Shown: positions 1 through 9,630, counted from the first letter of the stretch. The stretch: DNA of 18,008 nucleotides from Thalassiosira profunda (GCA_036939355.1 JALLAP010000156.1:1-18008), one strand, 5' to 3'. The notes: generated from the letters alone by a model not told the origin. Numbers and translations are program-made.

Positions 1-814
1 CTCTGCCGCTCGGCGAAGCCAGTGCACTCCTCTCGTGAAATCGGGGCTATCAATAATATCCCACTGATCATCGTGAGTGCACATGATGTCTCCCAACAAG
101 CGCATCGAGATCGCGCCCCCCCTCTCCGCGGCTGGTGTCAACACCCGAATCGCATCTTCTGTTGAGCTTTGGAGGCCACGCTCGCCGTGGTTATAATGGA
201 TGCCAAGATTGTAGCATGCTTCATCACATCCTTTCGATGCCGAACTCCTCAGATATCGTAGGTACTCCGCATCGTTCCCCTCTTCTTTCGTCGTCAACGC
301 AAGATTGAACTCGGCAATGGCGTGGCCCTGCGCAGCTGCGGCGAGAAACAACTTCTTTGCTTCTGCTCTCGCTTTTGGCAAACCACACGTTCCATCGTGA
401 TACATGTTACCAACGCAAAATTGGCAATGCGGGTCTCCCTTCTCCACTCCAAGCCTCAATATCTCAACGCCCCTTTCCACTTCTCTCCCCAATCCCCCCT
501 CCCCATTCAGGAACATCCCCGCTAAAATGTAATATTGATTTAGTGGCAGCTGGCCCTTCTCGACTGTCCAGTAAAATTTTCCTCCCATCATTATCACCCG
601 TAGAATTTAGGGCTCGGCAGTGTGGGCAACAGCGGTCGATCTGCTGCTCTTGTCTGCCAAACGAGCCGATGGCCCGTGCCCTTTTCAAGAACGAGACCCT
701 CTCCTTACTGCAGCCTTTGCAAATGAACTTGCCGCAACAAGCGGCCATCACCTGACGCTTCGCGTCCCAAAAGGGCGGGAGGGGCTCCAGGCAGATCGGG
801 CAGTCGTCATCCAT
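1..814 (-). pseudogene. RING-Sel1 repeat protein, frameshifted and cut by the window edge
   Basis: Paralogue of the intact gene at 13201-14268. The ATG at 814 opens a RING-like zinc finger (MDDDCPICLEPLPPFW, then CCGKFICKGC and CCPHC). This frame runs on to 464 but stops matching the paralogue near 580. From about 563 down to position 1 the match continues in the +1 frame, which is open throughout and encodes Sel1-like repeats, for example EKGQLPLNQYYILAG, VERGVEILRLGVEKGDPHCQ and STEDAIRVLTPAAE. Between two conserved landmarks this copy has 31 bases where the paralogue has 30, so a single inserted base is enough; the run AAAATTTT at 573-580 is the likely place. A MYND finger would be expected beyond the left edge. 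RING proteins of this kind are putative ubiquitin ligases, and Sel1 repeats are protein-binding helical pairs. It could be a young pseudogene or a sequencing indel in a working gene. Confidence 0.75.
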
Positions 815-1494
815 AATATTGCTGTCGCCTCGCAGAACCCCAGATGACTCTGTGACCGTGCAGCGGTGCACTTGTGTTGTAGGTGTGCCTACTTTTCCGT
901 CCGCCCAATTATCGACAGACGGTAAAGCAGAACGCAGCGGCCGTCAGGGGACGCTGGGAGCTTGGTCGTTTGGAGGTGGCAGCGGGAGGGTGGCCGGTAG
1001 CCACAAGAGCGGAGAGCGCCGCTGTGGTCTGTGACTGTATGTATGTTGAGCAGTAGCTGCCTGCGGTCACGCTCTGAAATCACGCCCAAATAAATTAGAG
1101 TAAAGTTAGAGTAACGTGACTGCTTATGATCACGCGTGTCCAGAACTCTCTCCACTTCCTCCACACGTCGACCTCCCCCATCTCAGCCTGGTCCTGGCGT
1201 CCTCGCCACGTTCGAACATACCAGCCGTCGTCAGGTGAACCGGAGGTAGGCGTCGGCGCTCCTCGCCCAATCGAGTTCGATCTATCGTGTCGCGAAAGAA
1301 ATTGTGCACCTATGCGAGCTGCCTGGCTTGATGTTTGTGCGCGCACTCTCAGCGTGCTCCCAGCGTCTCCCTCGATTTGCAACTTGCTTCGGCGTCTTCC
1401 TCTCAATTTGCAACCATTGCGTAGATGTGCTGATTTGCTGAGATAGTTTGCAGCTAGAGCTGGAAGAGAATCGTCGAGCATATGAACAGTAGAA
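815..1494. promoter_or_regulatory. divergent intergenic region between RING-Sel1 A and the DHX29-like gene
   Basis: 680 bp with no supported gene, separating the start codons of two divergent genes and so presumably holding both promoters and 5' UTRs. The short ORFs here have no recognisable domain. The one clear internal structure is the tandem repeat at 1095-1114. No TATA box can be assigned with confidence. Confidence 0.5.
1095..1114. repeat. 9-bp direct repeat TTAGAGTAA
   Basis: TTAGAGTAA occurs at 1095-1103 and again at 1106-1114, an 11-bp periodicity (about one helical turn). It lies about 280 bp upstream of RING-Sel1 A and about 380 bp upstream of the helicase start. Function unknown. 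Confidence 0.6.
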
Positions 1495-4400
1495 ATGGGA
1501 AAGAAGAAGTCCCAGAAGAGGGCCAAGGATGCCCGGGGCTACTCGACGGGAGGACCTCCGCCCAAATCGTCGTCCGCCGTCCCGTCGGCCAAGGCGCCCG
1601 GGATGTCGGCGCGGGCGCACGACGGCGTCAAAGATTTGTTGGGGCGCCTCGGCGGTTCAACTGGCGATGCTGGGAAGGCAGCCTCGACAAAACACGCGCC
1701 CCCCTCTGACCGATTCGCCACCCGGCTGTCCAACGCGGTCGACCGCCTCGACGAGTTGGGATTCACCAATAGTCACGTGGAGCAGGTGGTAAAAGCGCTG
1801 GGGTACGAGATTACAGTGGAGGGGGCGCTGGACTGGCTGTGCCTCCACCTGCCCACGCTCGAACTGCCGGCGCTGTTTACTGATGGAGTCGTACGGCAGG
1901 ATCTGACGGAGGTCACCACGGCAGAGAGCCTGACGGTGGTCCGGGAGGCGGGTCCGGGGGGCGGGGATATGGCGTTGGCGGACAACGTCCTCGCCGTGGA
2001 TGCTGCCGCAATCGACAAGTTGGAGGGGATATTGGACGACGACGAGGAAGGGAAACGGAAGGAGAAGGAGCGGCTTTTGCTGCAGTACCAATACGAGGAA
2101 GACGAAGAATGCGACAGGGGCGAGATGGAGGCTGTTCCAACGCCCGATGTCGCAACCGATGCGACCATTGAGCTTACCCCCGAGGAGCGGGAGTTGGCCG
2201 CACAGGAGGCCGCCCTGGCGGAATTGGAGGCCGATGCCAACAACGATGCCAACAACTACATGCGCTCCAAGGCGGAGATTAAACAGCTGCGGAACGAGGT
2301 GAAGAAGATGAAGCAGATGGTCGCGGGGTTGCGGAGAAAGGTGGAGAGAAATCGGGCGCATCGTCAAAAGAAAGAGCCAGACGAGGCCGAGGGCAGCAGC
2401 GACGGGGTGGCGAATGGAGCAGAAAACTCTGCAGCGAAGGAGGAGGAGCCGGAAGCAGAAGAGTCTGGCGGCTGCTTCGATATCTTTGCACTATCGAAAG
2501 AAGACGTTGGTGGAGATGACGAGGCAGCTACAGAAGAAGAGGCGCCCTCGCAACCCAAAACGATTCTCGATCTCGCCTACGATGCAAAAAAGTGGACAGG
2601 CTCAACCCCGCAGCTGAAGCTGGAGACTGTGCTCAAGAAGCAAAAGCTCCCGCGGGCCAGATACAACAAACTCCCCGCGAACGGTGGGTTCGTATTGGCC
2701 GTGACGCTCGACAAAGAGAAGCCACCACAAAAGTGGGAGGCGAAGAGCGTCGACTTTCGAGAGGGGAGCAGCCTGAAAGACTACCTCGCAATGCAATGTT
2801 TGTACGCCATCGATCCGACGCTGCCGCTCTACCAGATCTTTCCGCCGCCGTTCCGAGACTTGTGGCGGTCGTGGATGGACCAGGTGAAGCAGGAGAAGGA
2901 TGAGGCGAGGCAACAAGAGGACGAGGCCAGGCAGGAGCGGATGGAGCACCTTCTGTCGCTCATATCACAGATGCAAGTAGGGCAATCTACTGATGATGTG
3001 GCAAACGGGAAGGGTGCACGGGAGGAACACGAGGACGCAGCTTTTGACCAGGCTGATGAAACTGTTGCTGACAACTGGGACGATGATTCTGATTCTGACG
3101 ACGACCTTCCTGTTACAACCAGCGCAGCGGCTCCATCGCAAAAGGGAAAGAAGATGCAGGCCGACTTTGTCCGGCGACAAGCGACCTCGTCGTACCAGAA
3201 GATGAAGGCCGCGAGGGACGACCTTCCCATGGCATCCTACCGATCTGCCGTCCTGAAGGCCGTGGAGAACAACGCGGTGACGATCTTGTGCGCCGAAACG
3301 GGGGCCGGAAAGAGTACCCAGTGTGCACAGTACATTCTGGAGCAGGCTTTATTGGATGGCAGGGGCGACGAGGTCAACTTGATTTGCACGCAACCAAGGG
3401 TACGTGCTGGCCCATTGTCCTTTACTGCAATTAGTTTGCATCTCGCCCATGCTGATTCTTGTTGCTTCTATCACAGCGAGTGGCAGCGACATCTCTGGCG
3501 GAGCGCGTGGCTGATGAAATGTGCGACAGTTTGGGAAGAACGGTTGGGTATCAAATCCGCATGGAAAGCAAGCGCAGCCCGCAGACAAAGCTCCTCTTTT
3601 GCACCACTGGGGTGATATTGCGAAGACTTCAGGACGATCCGAACTTGTCGGACATCACCCACGTTTTTGTAGACGAGGTGCACGAGAGGCAGCAGCAAAT
3701 CGACGTCCTGTTGGTCATTTTGCGTCGACTGCTGCAAACCACTAGACCTGATCTGAAGGTCGTGCTCATGTCGGCCACCATGGAGACAGAGCTCTTCTCC
3801 TCCTTTTTCCGAGGCGCACCGGTGATCAACGTGCCCGGACGAACTTTTCCAGTGTCGAGCTACCACCTGGAAGATCTCCTCGATGCTACGGGACACATCA
3901 TTGAAGCAGGCTCCCGCTACGCGTTTAGGGAAGACTATCGTGGCGACACGGCGTCGCTATGGGTCACCACTCGCGGTGGAGAGAAGAGGAAAGAAACGGT
4001 GGACTTGACCTCGCAGACTCAGCCAGGAGAGGTGTCGGATTTATATGCAGGCTACTCGATGTCCACCCGGAGATCGATGGAGCGAGTGAATGAAGAAGTC
4101 GTCAATTTTGATCTCATTGAGGATGTGCTGAAGCTAGTCACAGAGAAGGAGGGCGAGCATGCCCTGGTGGCGCCGGATGAGGTGGACATGTCGAGAGGAA
4201 GCGTCTTGATCTTTCTGCCCGGTTTGGGCGAGATCAAGGCCCTGATGGAGCGCTTGGATGGCAGCAGGTTGTTCCGGGATAGGACACGCTTCGATGTCAT
4301 TCCACTGCATTCGACGCTCTCCTCGCGAGACCAGCGACGGGCGTTCTTGCCATCGAAGGCTGGCTGTCGTAAGATCATATGCGCCACGAATATTGCGGAG

Positions 4401-5876
4401 ACGAGCGTCACAATTCCAGACGTGGTGTGCTGTATTGACAGTGGGAGGGTGCGAGAGGTGCGGAGGAACAAGAGGACCTCGGCATCGATGCTTGTCACAG
4501 ATTGGTGTCCCAAGTCCTCGGCGAAGCAGCGACAGGGGCGCGCTGGGCGTGTGCAGCCAGGTATCTGTGAGTATCGACGGATGCATCTTTTGCACTTGAT
4601 TCGATGTATCCATCTCACCTTCTGCTTTCCGTCGTGCAGGCCTCAAGCTGTATTCTTCATTTACAGCTGAGCGTGTAATGAAGGCTACAAACGAGCCCGA
4701 GCTTCGTCGGGTAAGCAATATTTTGCTTCCTTGTTCATTATTGCTTGTGCATCGAACTGACCTACATGCAACTTTTAATTGCGCTGCCTCTGATAAAAGG
4801 TTCCTCTGGAGGAGGTGCTGATGACGATCTTATCGAGCGGCTTTGCGCATAGTTGCAAGGAGTTCTTGGACCAAGCTCCTCAGCCACCGTCGGACGAATC
4901 CGTGCAATCCGCTCTCAATGTGCTGTTTGACGTGGGCGCTATCGAAGTCACCCAGCGAACATCAGAACGGCTCACTCCACTCGGCAAACACTTGGCCAAG
5001 CTCCCTGTGGACGTGAAAGTAGGAAAGATGCTAATCTACGGGTGCATCTTCCGGTGCATCGATCCCATCCTCACCATTGCTGCGAGTCTGTCTGCGTCCA
5101 AGTCGCCTTTTGCAATGGTATTTGACGATGCTGGCGTTGCCAAGGCGAGACAGCGAGCGTTTGCTGACCCAGACTCTGATTTTTTGACGTATTGCAACGT
5201 GTGGGAAGCCTACCAAAAAGCCACCGAGGCGTCTGTCAGCGCCGGAAGGAGATTCTGCCGCGACAACTACCTCAATCACATTGCCCTACGCGAGATTGAG
5301 GACGCTCGACGGCAGTTCTTCACCTTGCTCTGCGGCATTGGATTCCTGGATGGTAAGATTCGCTTCGAGGAAGTGAGGTCGTGTCGGTTCAACCGCAACG
5401 CGAAGAGGACGGAGGTGGTTCACAGTGTCACCTGTGCCGGCTTGTATCCAAACGTCGCCCGATTGGAACAAACTGGCCAGACAGACTATGCACTATGGCA
5501 CAACAAGGAGAGAATCTACTTCCACAAATCCTCGGTGAATGCATCCAAAAAGCGGTTCTCGGATTCGGAGCGCTGGCTGGTCTTCCACGAGAAGTTTGGC
5601 ACACCACAACGCACGTCGGTGTCGACCACGGCCATCATTCATCCCTTCGCTTTACTCTTGTTTGGTGGAACGGTGGTCGTCCGGCACACGGAGCGGACTG
5701 TGATTGTGGATCAGAACAGTATCGGAATGGCGGCGCAAACAGGCGTGATGCTCCGGGAGCTGCGGAAGAAGATCGATCTTCTGTTGCAGAGAATGATTGA
5801 GTGTGCAGATGTAGACGAGATCGAGCGGTTGGATGCGAGAATCATTGATGGGGTTATCAATATCATTGCCTCGTAA
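1495..5876 (+). CDS. DHX29: DExH-box RNA helicase, DHX29-like (four exons)
   Basis: Exons 1495-3399, 3477-4566, 4640-4710 and 4800-5876 join in frame to 1380 aa, close to animal DHX29 (about 1370 aa). DHX29 binds the 40S subunit and helps scanning through structured 5' UTRs. Seen in order: a basic start (MGKKKSQKRAK); a UBA-like segment around residues 78-120 with ALDWLCLHLP, a DHX29/DHX57 hallmark; an acidic coiled-coil stretch about 165-300; a DHX29-type linker with LPANGGFVLAV and FPPPFRDLWRSW about 357-455; then the helicase core. Motif I is GAGKST (603-608), Ia CTQPRRVAA spans intron 1, II is DEVH (701-704), III is SAT (734-736), V is ATNIAETSVTIP (from 938) and VI is QRQGRAGR (986-993). 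HA2/ratchet and OB-fold regions follow. All introns lie in the 3' half. The ATG at 1495 is chosen because the basic start resembles the family. DHX57 is the main alternative; the linker and length favour DHX29. Confidence 0.9.
3400..3476 (+). other. intron 1 of the DHX29-like gene
   Basis: 77-bp phase-0 intron, GTACGT...CACAG, with a CTGAT branch-point candidate near the 3' end. Removing it joins CTQPR to RVAATSLAE, which restores helicase motif Ia. Confidence 0.9.
4567..4639 (+). other. intron 2 of the DHX29-like gene
   Basis: 73-bp phase-1 intron, GTGAGT...GTGCAG. Splicing here rebuilds a Cys codon and gives GRVQPGICLKLYS just after motif VI, matching the family. An upstream GT at 4561 was rejected because it loses the conserved Cys and has a weaker donor. 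Confidence 0.88.
4711..4799 (+). other. intron 3 of the DHX29-like gene
   Basis: 89-bp phase-0 intron, GTAAGC...AAAAG, with a CTGAC branch-point candidate at 4757-4761. Splicing joins NEPELRR to VPLEEVLMTIL, the usual DEAH-family join. The exon before it is only 71 bp. Confidence 0.88.
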
Positions 5877-5919
5877 TGCACCTCTTTGGATTAGCGGCGC
5901 TAGCAGCCTACGATATGCA

Positions 5920-6908
5920 CTACTCCAGCGCGGCAATCAGCTCGACGAAATCGTGAGCGGAGGCGGCGTCGAGCATCGCCGCGCGAGCCTTGTCGTCCGC
6001 AAAGGGAGGGGGCGCGATGCCGGCGAGGAAAGACATGCCTGGAAGGGCCGGCGGCGCCCCCTCCACGGGGTGAAAGCGGAAGGCGCCGTGGAAGCGGGGG
6101 GCGTTGGTGTCGGCAGACACGGAGGGCTTGCCGCCGAGGGTGGGAGTCACGACGGCGGGAAGTGCTTGCTTGTTCCACGTCGGAGAAGTGCGGACGGACG
6201 CTTGGGGCGCGCCTGCTGCAGGTGGAGGAGGAAGTGGATACCAAACGATGGGGTTGGGCGCCGGAGGCAAGGGCGAGCCGCCGGGAGAGTTCGCGCCCTC
6301 GCTGTTCGTCTTGAACGGGAGGGGTTCCCACGTTGCATCGAGCTTGGGGCAATCCTTTGCCTCAGTCATTAGTTCGATGGCAGCAACGGGCGGAGTCTCG
6401 ACGACCGTGGCTTCCGTAGACGTTGCTTGCTGGAGGACATCCGTAGACTGGAGCTGCCTCTGGAGATTCGCCAGCGTCTTGCCCTCATTGTACTCGCGGC
6501 GGCCCTGGTCGGCCAACTCCTGGAAGACGACCTTTGTGAGCTCGTCCTTCGCCTTCCACGCTTCCACAACAAGGCGGTTCATCTCGACAAAGCCCAGGCC
6601 GAGCCCGGAGCTCTTGCGATGGAGCCGGCTCCGCGTGTCCCGGGAGAGGAGCTGCGGCTCGAGGACGGCGCGGATGTGGAACTAGCGGAGCTCGTCGAGC
6701 TTGCTAGGCGGGATCGCGCCAAGCACGTCAGGGTAGTCTTCGAGGCCGGGCGTGGCCTTCACGAGGCGTTGGTGTCGTCTTTGTTGGAGCAGCTCATGGC
6801 ATTCTTCTTCGCCTCGACGATCTTGGCTCGTTTGTACCTGTAGAAGAGATTCCAGGCGCTGAGCAGGCGACTGGTCTTGGCGACGCTGCTGCTTGTCTGG
6901 GATGCCAT
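5920..6908 (-). pseudogene. HMG-box-like protein, disrupted by a frameshift and an in-frame stop
   Basis: The ATG at 6908 starts MASQTSSSVAKTSR, followed by an HMG-like first helix (LLSAWNLFYRYKRAKIVEA). This frame ends in TGA near 6763. The adjoining frame then carries PGLEDYPDVLGAIPPSKLDELR, a TAG at 6684-6682, and after it coding-like sequence in the same frame: FHIRAVLEPQLLSRDTRSRL, then FVEMNRLVVEAWKAKDELTK and VFQELADQGRREYNEGK. Those last segments resemble HMG helices 2 and 3. A long Pro/Ala-rich tail (WYPLPPPPAAGAP) runs to the stop at 5920. One missing base near 6765 would explain the frame change; the TAG is a separate lesion. HMG proteins bind or bend DNA in the nucleus. From the in-frame ATG at 6582 to 5920 there is an open 220-aa frame that might be annotated as its own gene, but it starts inside the domain. 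The HMG assignment comes from remembered diatom proteins and is moderate. Confidence 0.6.
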
Positions 6909-7649
6909 GGTGCAGGTTGGTCGGGGTAGAATGGGCACAACGAATTGCTTTGGAGGCTTCGCGATTTCGGAGATAGCCCGGAGGAACCAGAAGAGACGCA
7001 GAGAGAAGAGGCCCTTCGGCGACCCTGGCGTTCCCCCGCCACGTTGTTGGCTCCCTGCAAGCTCGCATAAACTCTACTGCCTCTCTGAGCACTGCTTCCT
7101 GCCTGCGCTGTTTTGGACGAGAGGATCGCGTTTGGATAAGCGATGGACTCGACCGAGTGCCGCGCCACCAAGGGAATGTTGAAACTGCTTGGGCCGTCGG
7201 TTTCCCAAGGCGCCATAATGCATGGGGCACGATACATAAGATTGTAGTCGGGCACTCGTGCAGCAAGGATCGTCTCAAATCCACGAGATGTCTCTTCTCG
7301 GGGTGCACTTGCGAGCGTCTTGGGGAATGTTCAGATGGACTTGCCAGTTCAATAAGTGAGCGAGAAAGTATGGGTGCGAGCTTCTCGGGGTGCTACATTG
7401 CCACGTTGTGAGCTTCTTGGGAGATGATGAGAAGGAATCTGCAGAATGAGAGCACCGAGACAGACTCAGGACAGAGGGCCGACACGTCGCTGCAGCTCCC
7501 CCTCACGAGAAACAAAGAAGATATGGCCCACCACGCGCTGCCCCAACCACGTGATCTTACCATTGCGGCAAGTGCCTCGATTCCTTGCCATAATATTTCC
7601 AAGCACCTAACGACGGAGGCAACAAGCACACAAGAGCACATATTTCGCC
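6909..7649. promoter_or_regulatory. divergent intergenic region between the HMG-like pseudogene and the 7650 gene
   Basis: 741 bp with no convincing gene. The minus-strand ORFs through it have low-complexity, shadow-like translations and mostly lack ATG starts. One 13-bp direct repeat, CTTCTCGGGGTGC, lies at 7294-7306 and 7381-7393. It presumably contains the promoter of the plus-strand gene at 7650. Confidence 0.45.
7294..7393. repeat. 13-bp direct repeat CTTCTCGGGGTGC, two copies
   Basis: Exact copies at 7294-7306 and 7381-7393, 87 bp apart start to start, in the intergenic region about 260-360 bp upstream of the gene at 7650. Both are followed by similar short sequence. Function unknown; it may be chance or a remnant duplication. 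Confidence 0.5.
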
Positions 7650-8099
7650 ATGCAGCAACCAAGCGCCTCCTATTGCAACACGCCCCGTTCGGGGCTCGAC
7701 CACTTGGTGCCATCCAATCTCCTGTCCCCGCCTCCGCCGCCCCAGGCCAAGAAACGCGAGCTCCTCCGCGACGACGGCATCGAGGCAATCCGTTCCTTCT
7801 TGGACTCGTCCAGCGTCCTGGCCGAGAATCCTTTGAACCTCCTCCTTCCCTCCAAGTTCGAGCGCTCCTGTTGCACCATGCTGCCCCTGAAGCGCCGGCC
7901 TCTGTTCGATCCTACCTCGGCGAGGGATCCCCTCCGGCTCGCCGATATCCTGGAGACCCTGCCGCCTCCGCCGCTGTACTTCTTCAAGCCAACAGCGGAG
8001 CCCAAGCTCTTGTCCGAGGCCATTGATGCTCCGTCCCGGAAGCGTCCGCTCGAGGAAATGCCAACGGTCCCGAGAAGCTTCTTCGCCAAGGTGGCTTGA
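7650..8099 (+). CDS. unrecognised 149-aa protein with Pro-rich segments
   Basis: I do not recognise this protein. It is called a gene because codon third positions are strongly C/G biased in this frame, like neighbouring genes, and because it fits the alternating gene layout. The N-terminal third has a polyproline run (LLSPPPPPQAKKRELL) followed by a helical patch (DDGIEAIRSFLDS). The middle is Leu/Pro-rich (NPLNLLLPSKFE, LKRRPLFDP, LADILETLPPPPLYFFKP) and the C-terminus is basic (APSRKRPLEEMPTVPRSFF). No signal peptide or membrane segment is visible. RKRP could be a nuclear signal and the proline runs suggest protein binding, but both are guesses. It ends 130 bp from the convergent plastid-protein gene. 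A 139-aa ORF on the opposite strand (7670-8089) is Ser/Arg/Gly-rich and judged a shadow. Confidence 0.6.
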   Translation: MQQPSASYCNTPRSGLDHLVPSNLLSPPPPPQAKKRELLRDDGIEAIRSFLDSSSVLAENPLNLLLPSKFERSCCTMLPLKRRPLFDPTSARDPLRLADILETLPPPPLYFFKPTAEPKLLSEAIDAPSRKRPLEEMPTVPRSFFAKVA

Positions 8100-8229
8100 G
8101 ATCAAGCCGCCGCAATGCACGTGGCATGTACTCCTTTTCCATTGTATTAGTAGAATCAGTTTGGACAGATCACATTTTAGCCTAGAGAGAGGTTTGTTCA
8201 TTACATGCCACGCCCGCTCCTTCATTCGT

Positions 8230-9177
8230 TTAAAACCCACTCCCGTTCATGGGATCCAACACCAACCCGGCGACGACGGCCGCCACGGCGACCACGCCAA
8301 AGCCCACGCCGGCAATCACGGCCGCCCGCTGCTCGCCCTCCGTCTCCACCTCGACCAGGCACTGGCAGATGTCGGCCTGGTTCCCGAGGCTGTCCTCCTC
8401 CGACACGCGGTACACCCACCCCCCGGGCGTCACGGTAGTATCAAGGTATCGGTAGATCCCGCCCTCCGAGCCCTTCGAGGCCAGCGGTCCCCACTCCTTG
8501 TAACTCGCGAGGGTCTCGTAGTCGTTCGTTTTGGCCGCGCGGCGCTTCACCAAAAATCCCTTGGTGTCGGACTCGCGCTGCGTCGCCCACGTCAGCTCCA
8601 CCTCGCCGTCGACGATCTTGTAGCTCAATCCCGTCCCGCTCAATTCCTGCGCCTGCGAATCCCGAAAGAGGTTCCCGCTCACGTCGCGCTCCTGCTCCTG
8701 CCGCTTCCGCCGGGCCTCGGTCTTATCGCGCATCAGCGTCCGGATCTTGTTCTCCTCGGCTTCCGAAATGCCCATCCACGGCGCGTACTCGACGCCCGCC
8801 TCGTTGCGGAGGTTGGACATCTTTTTGGTCTTGCCCAGCTCTTTTTGGACGAGGCGCTCGACCTCCTCTTCCATCGTGAGGGCGTCGAGCTCGGCCTCCT
8901 CGGCGCGGCGCTTGGCGGCGTCCCGCTCGGCCTCGGCAATGACGTCGACGGGCGCCGTGGATTTTTCGGCGACGGCAACAACGGGGGCCGCCGCGGCCGA
9001 TTCCTCCTCCGTCTTCTTTTCCTCCTCCTGCGCGAAGAACGGGACGTTCATCGCGAGGCGCGAATTTTGTGCACAAGATGCTGCGCGCTGCGACAGCGAG
9101 GCCTTGGGCGCCGCCGGCGAAAATGCATTGGCGGAGCCCGCGAGGAGGGCGACGGCGGCGGCGGAGAGGACCTTCAT
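8230..9177 (-). CDS. plastid-targeted membrane protein with a fibronectin III-like domain
   Basis: 315 aa. The N-terminus is a signal peptide (MKVLSAAAVALLAGSANA) followed at once by FSPAAP, the A|F junction of diatom bipartite plastid presequences; a Ser/Ala-rich transit-like stretch follows to about residue 45. Residues 50-165 are highly charged and helical, probably coiled coil, containing a GVEYAPWMGIS motif near 128-138. Residues 184-270 look like a fibronectin III-type beta sandwich (YKIVDGEVELTW, GFLVKRR, GGIYRYLDTTV, GGWVYRVSEEDSLGN). One transmembrane helix lies near 285-307 (AAVIAGVGFGVVAVAAVVAG) with a short C-terminal tail. I infer an inner plastid location such as the thylakoid membrane. 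Function is unknown; I recall similar proteins in other algae and plants but cannot name one. The ATG at 9177 is set by the signal peptide. Confidence 0.85.
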   Translation of the reverse strand: MKVLSAAAVALLAGSANAFSPAAPKASLSQRAASCAQNSRLAMNVPFFAQEEEKKTEEESAAAAPVVAVAEKSTAPVDVIAEAERDAAKRRAEEAELDALTMEEEVERLVQKELGKTKKMSNLRNEAGVEYAPWMGISEAEENKIRTLMRDKTEARRKRQEQERDVSGNLFRDSQAQELSGTGLSYKIVDGEVELTWATQRESDTKGFLVKRRAAKTNDYETLASYKEWGPLASKGSEGGIYRYLDTTVTPGGWVYRVSEEDSLGNQADICQCLVEVETEGEQRAAVIAGVGFGVVAVAAVVAGLVLDPMNGSGF

Positions 9178-9630
9178 GGTTCAGTGTCGGGGAGAAATTA
9201 TGAGCCAAGCCGAGCTACGAGGGGAGGAACAAAAGCGGAAATGGCGCTCGCCTCGGGTGCGTGGTTTTGCAATTGGGATCAATCTGCGTAGGAACTCGTG
9301 AGGAATTAGTAACAATTTTGGAGGGGCTTGTGACGTTGGTTGAGTCAGCACGATTGAAGGACGGATACGACTCAATTCGCGACTTACCCCTCCTCGCCCC
9401 GGCCCTTCCTTTCCACTTCCCCTGCGCCCGCCCTGGCCTGGCCCGCCGCTATCTGCCAGTGCACCACTACCTGCCCGGCGGCGAGATTGCCCTCGCACAC
9501 CCGCCCAGGAGCTACCGCATCGCGTCAGGCGTCGACATCGCTAGAGCGTTCGTGGTCCAGTTTTACGTGGTGCACGTGCTGTCATTGAATTGGTGTCGAT
9601 TGCCCAATACGATATATTTTCCACGCATCA
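9178..9630. promoter_or_regulatory. divergent promoter region with bZIP-like and CACGTG motifs
   Basis: 453 bp with no gene, between the starts of the plastid-protein gene (minus) and MATH-BTB-SAP A (plus). It holds TGACGT at 9331-9336 and TGAGTCA at 9341-9347, both classic bZIP core sites, about 155-170 bp upstream of the plastid-protein start. A CACGTG box lies at 9573-9578 and an AT-rich GATATATTTT near 9611-9620, just upstream of the MATH-BTB start. TGACGT-type elements mediate CO2/cAMP responses in a pennate diatom; relevance here is inference. Confidence 0.4.

Noticed and set aside
814..871. Upstream start at 871 for the left RING-Sel1 gene
   Set aside because: The codon at 871 is GTG; the first ATG is at 814, directly before the DDDCPIC finger, as expected for a nuclear gene.
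1657..2367. 236-aa minus-strand ORF opposite helicase exon 1
   Set aside because: Antisense of the charged coiled-coil region of the DHX29-like protein; leucine-rich composition is what such antisense reading gives.
6682..6762. An 81-bp GT...AG intron in the HMG-like gene that would remove the TAG
   Set aside because: The length fits local introns, but the phases do not: the upstream exon would end at phase 2 while the downstream frame needs phase 0. It would also delete PGLEDYPDVLG, which looks like real protein.
6682..7308. 208-aa minus-strand ORF through the HMG 5' region and upstream
   Set aside because: It begins at a non-ATG codon and only its last 25 or so residues (PGLEDYP...) look like protein, belonging to the disrupted HMG-like gene.
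8023..9291. 422-aa plus-strand ORF
   Set aside because: Antisense shadow of the plastid-protein gene. The minus strand has a signal peptide, coherent domains and coding bias; the plus-strand translation is His/Arg/Leu low complexity.
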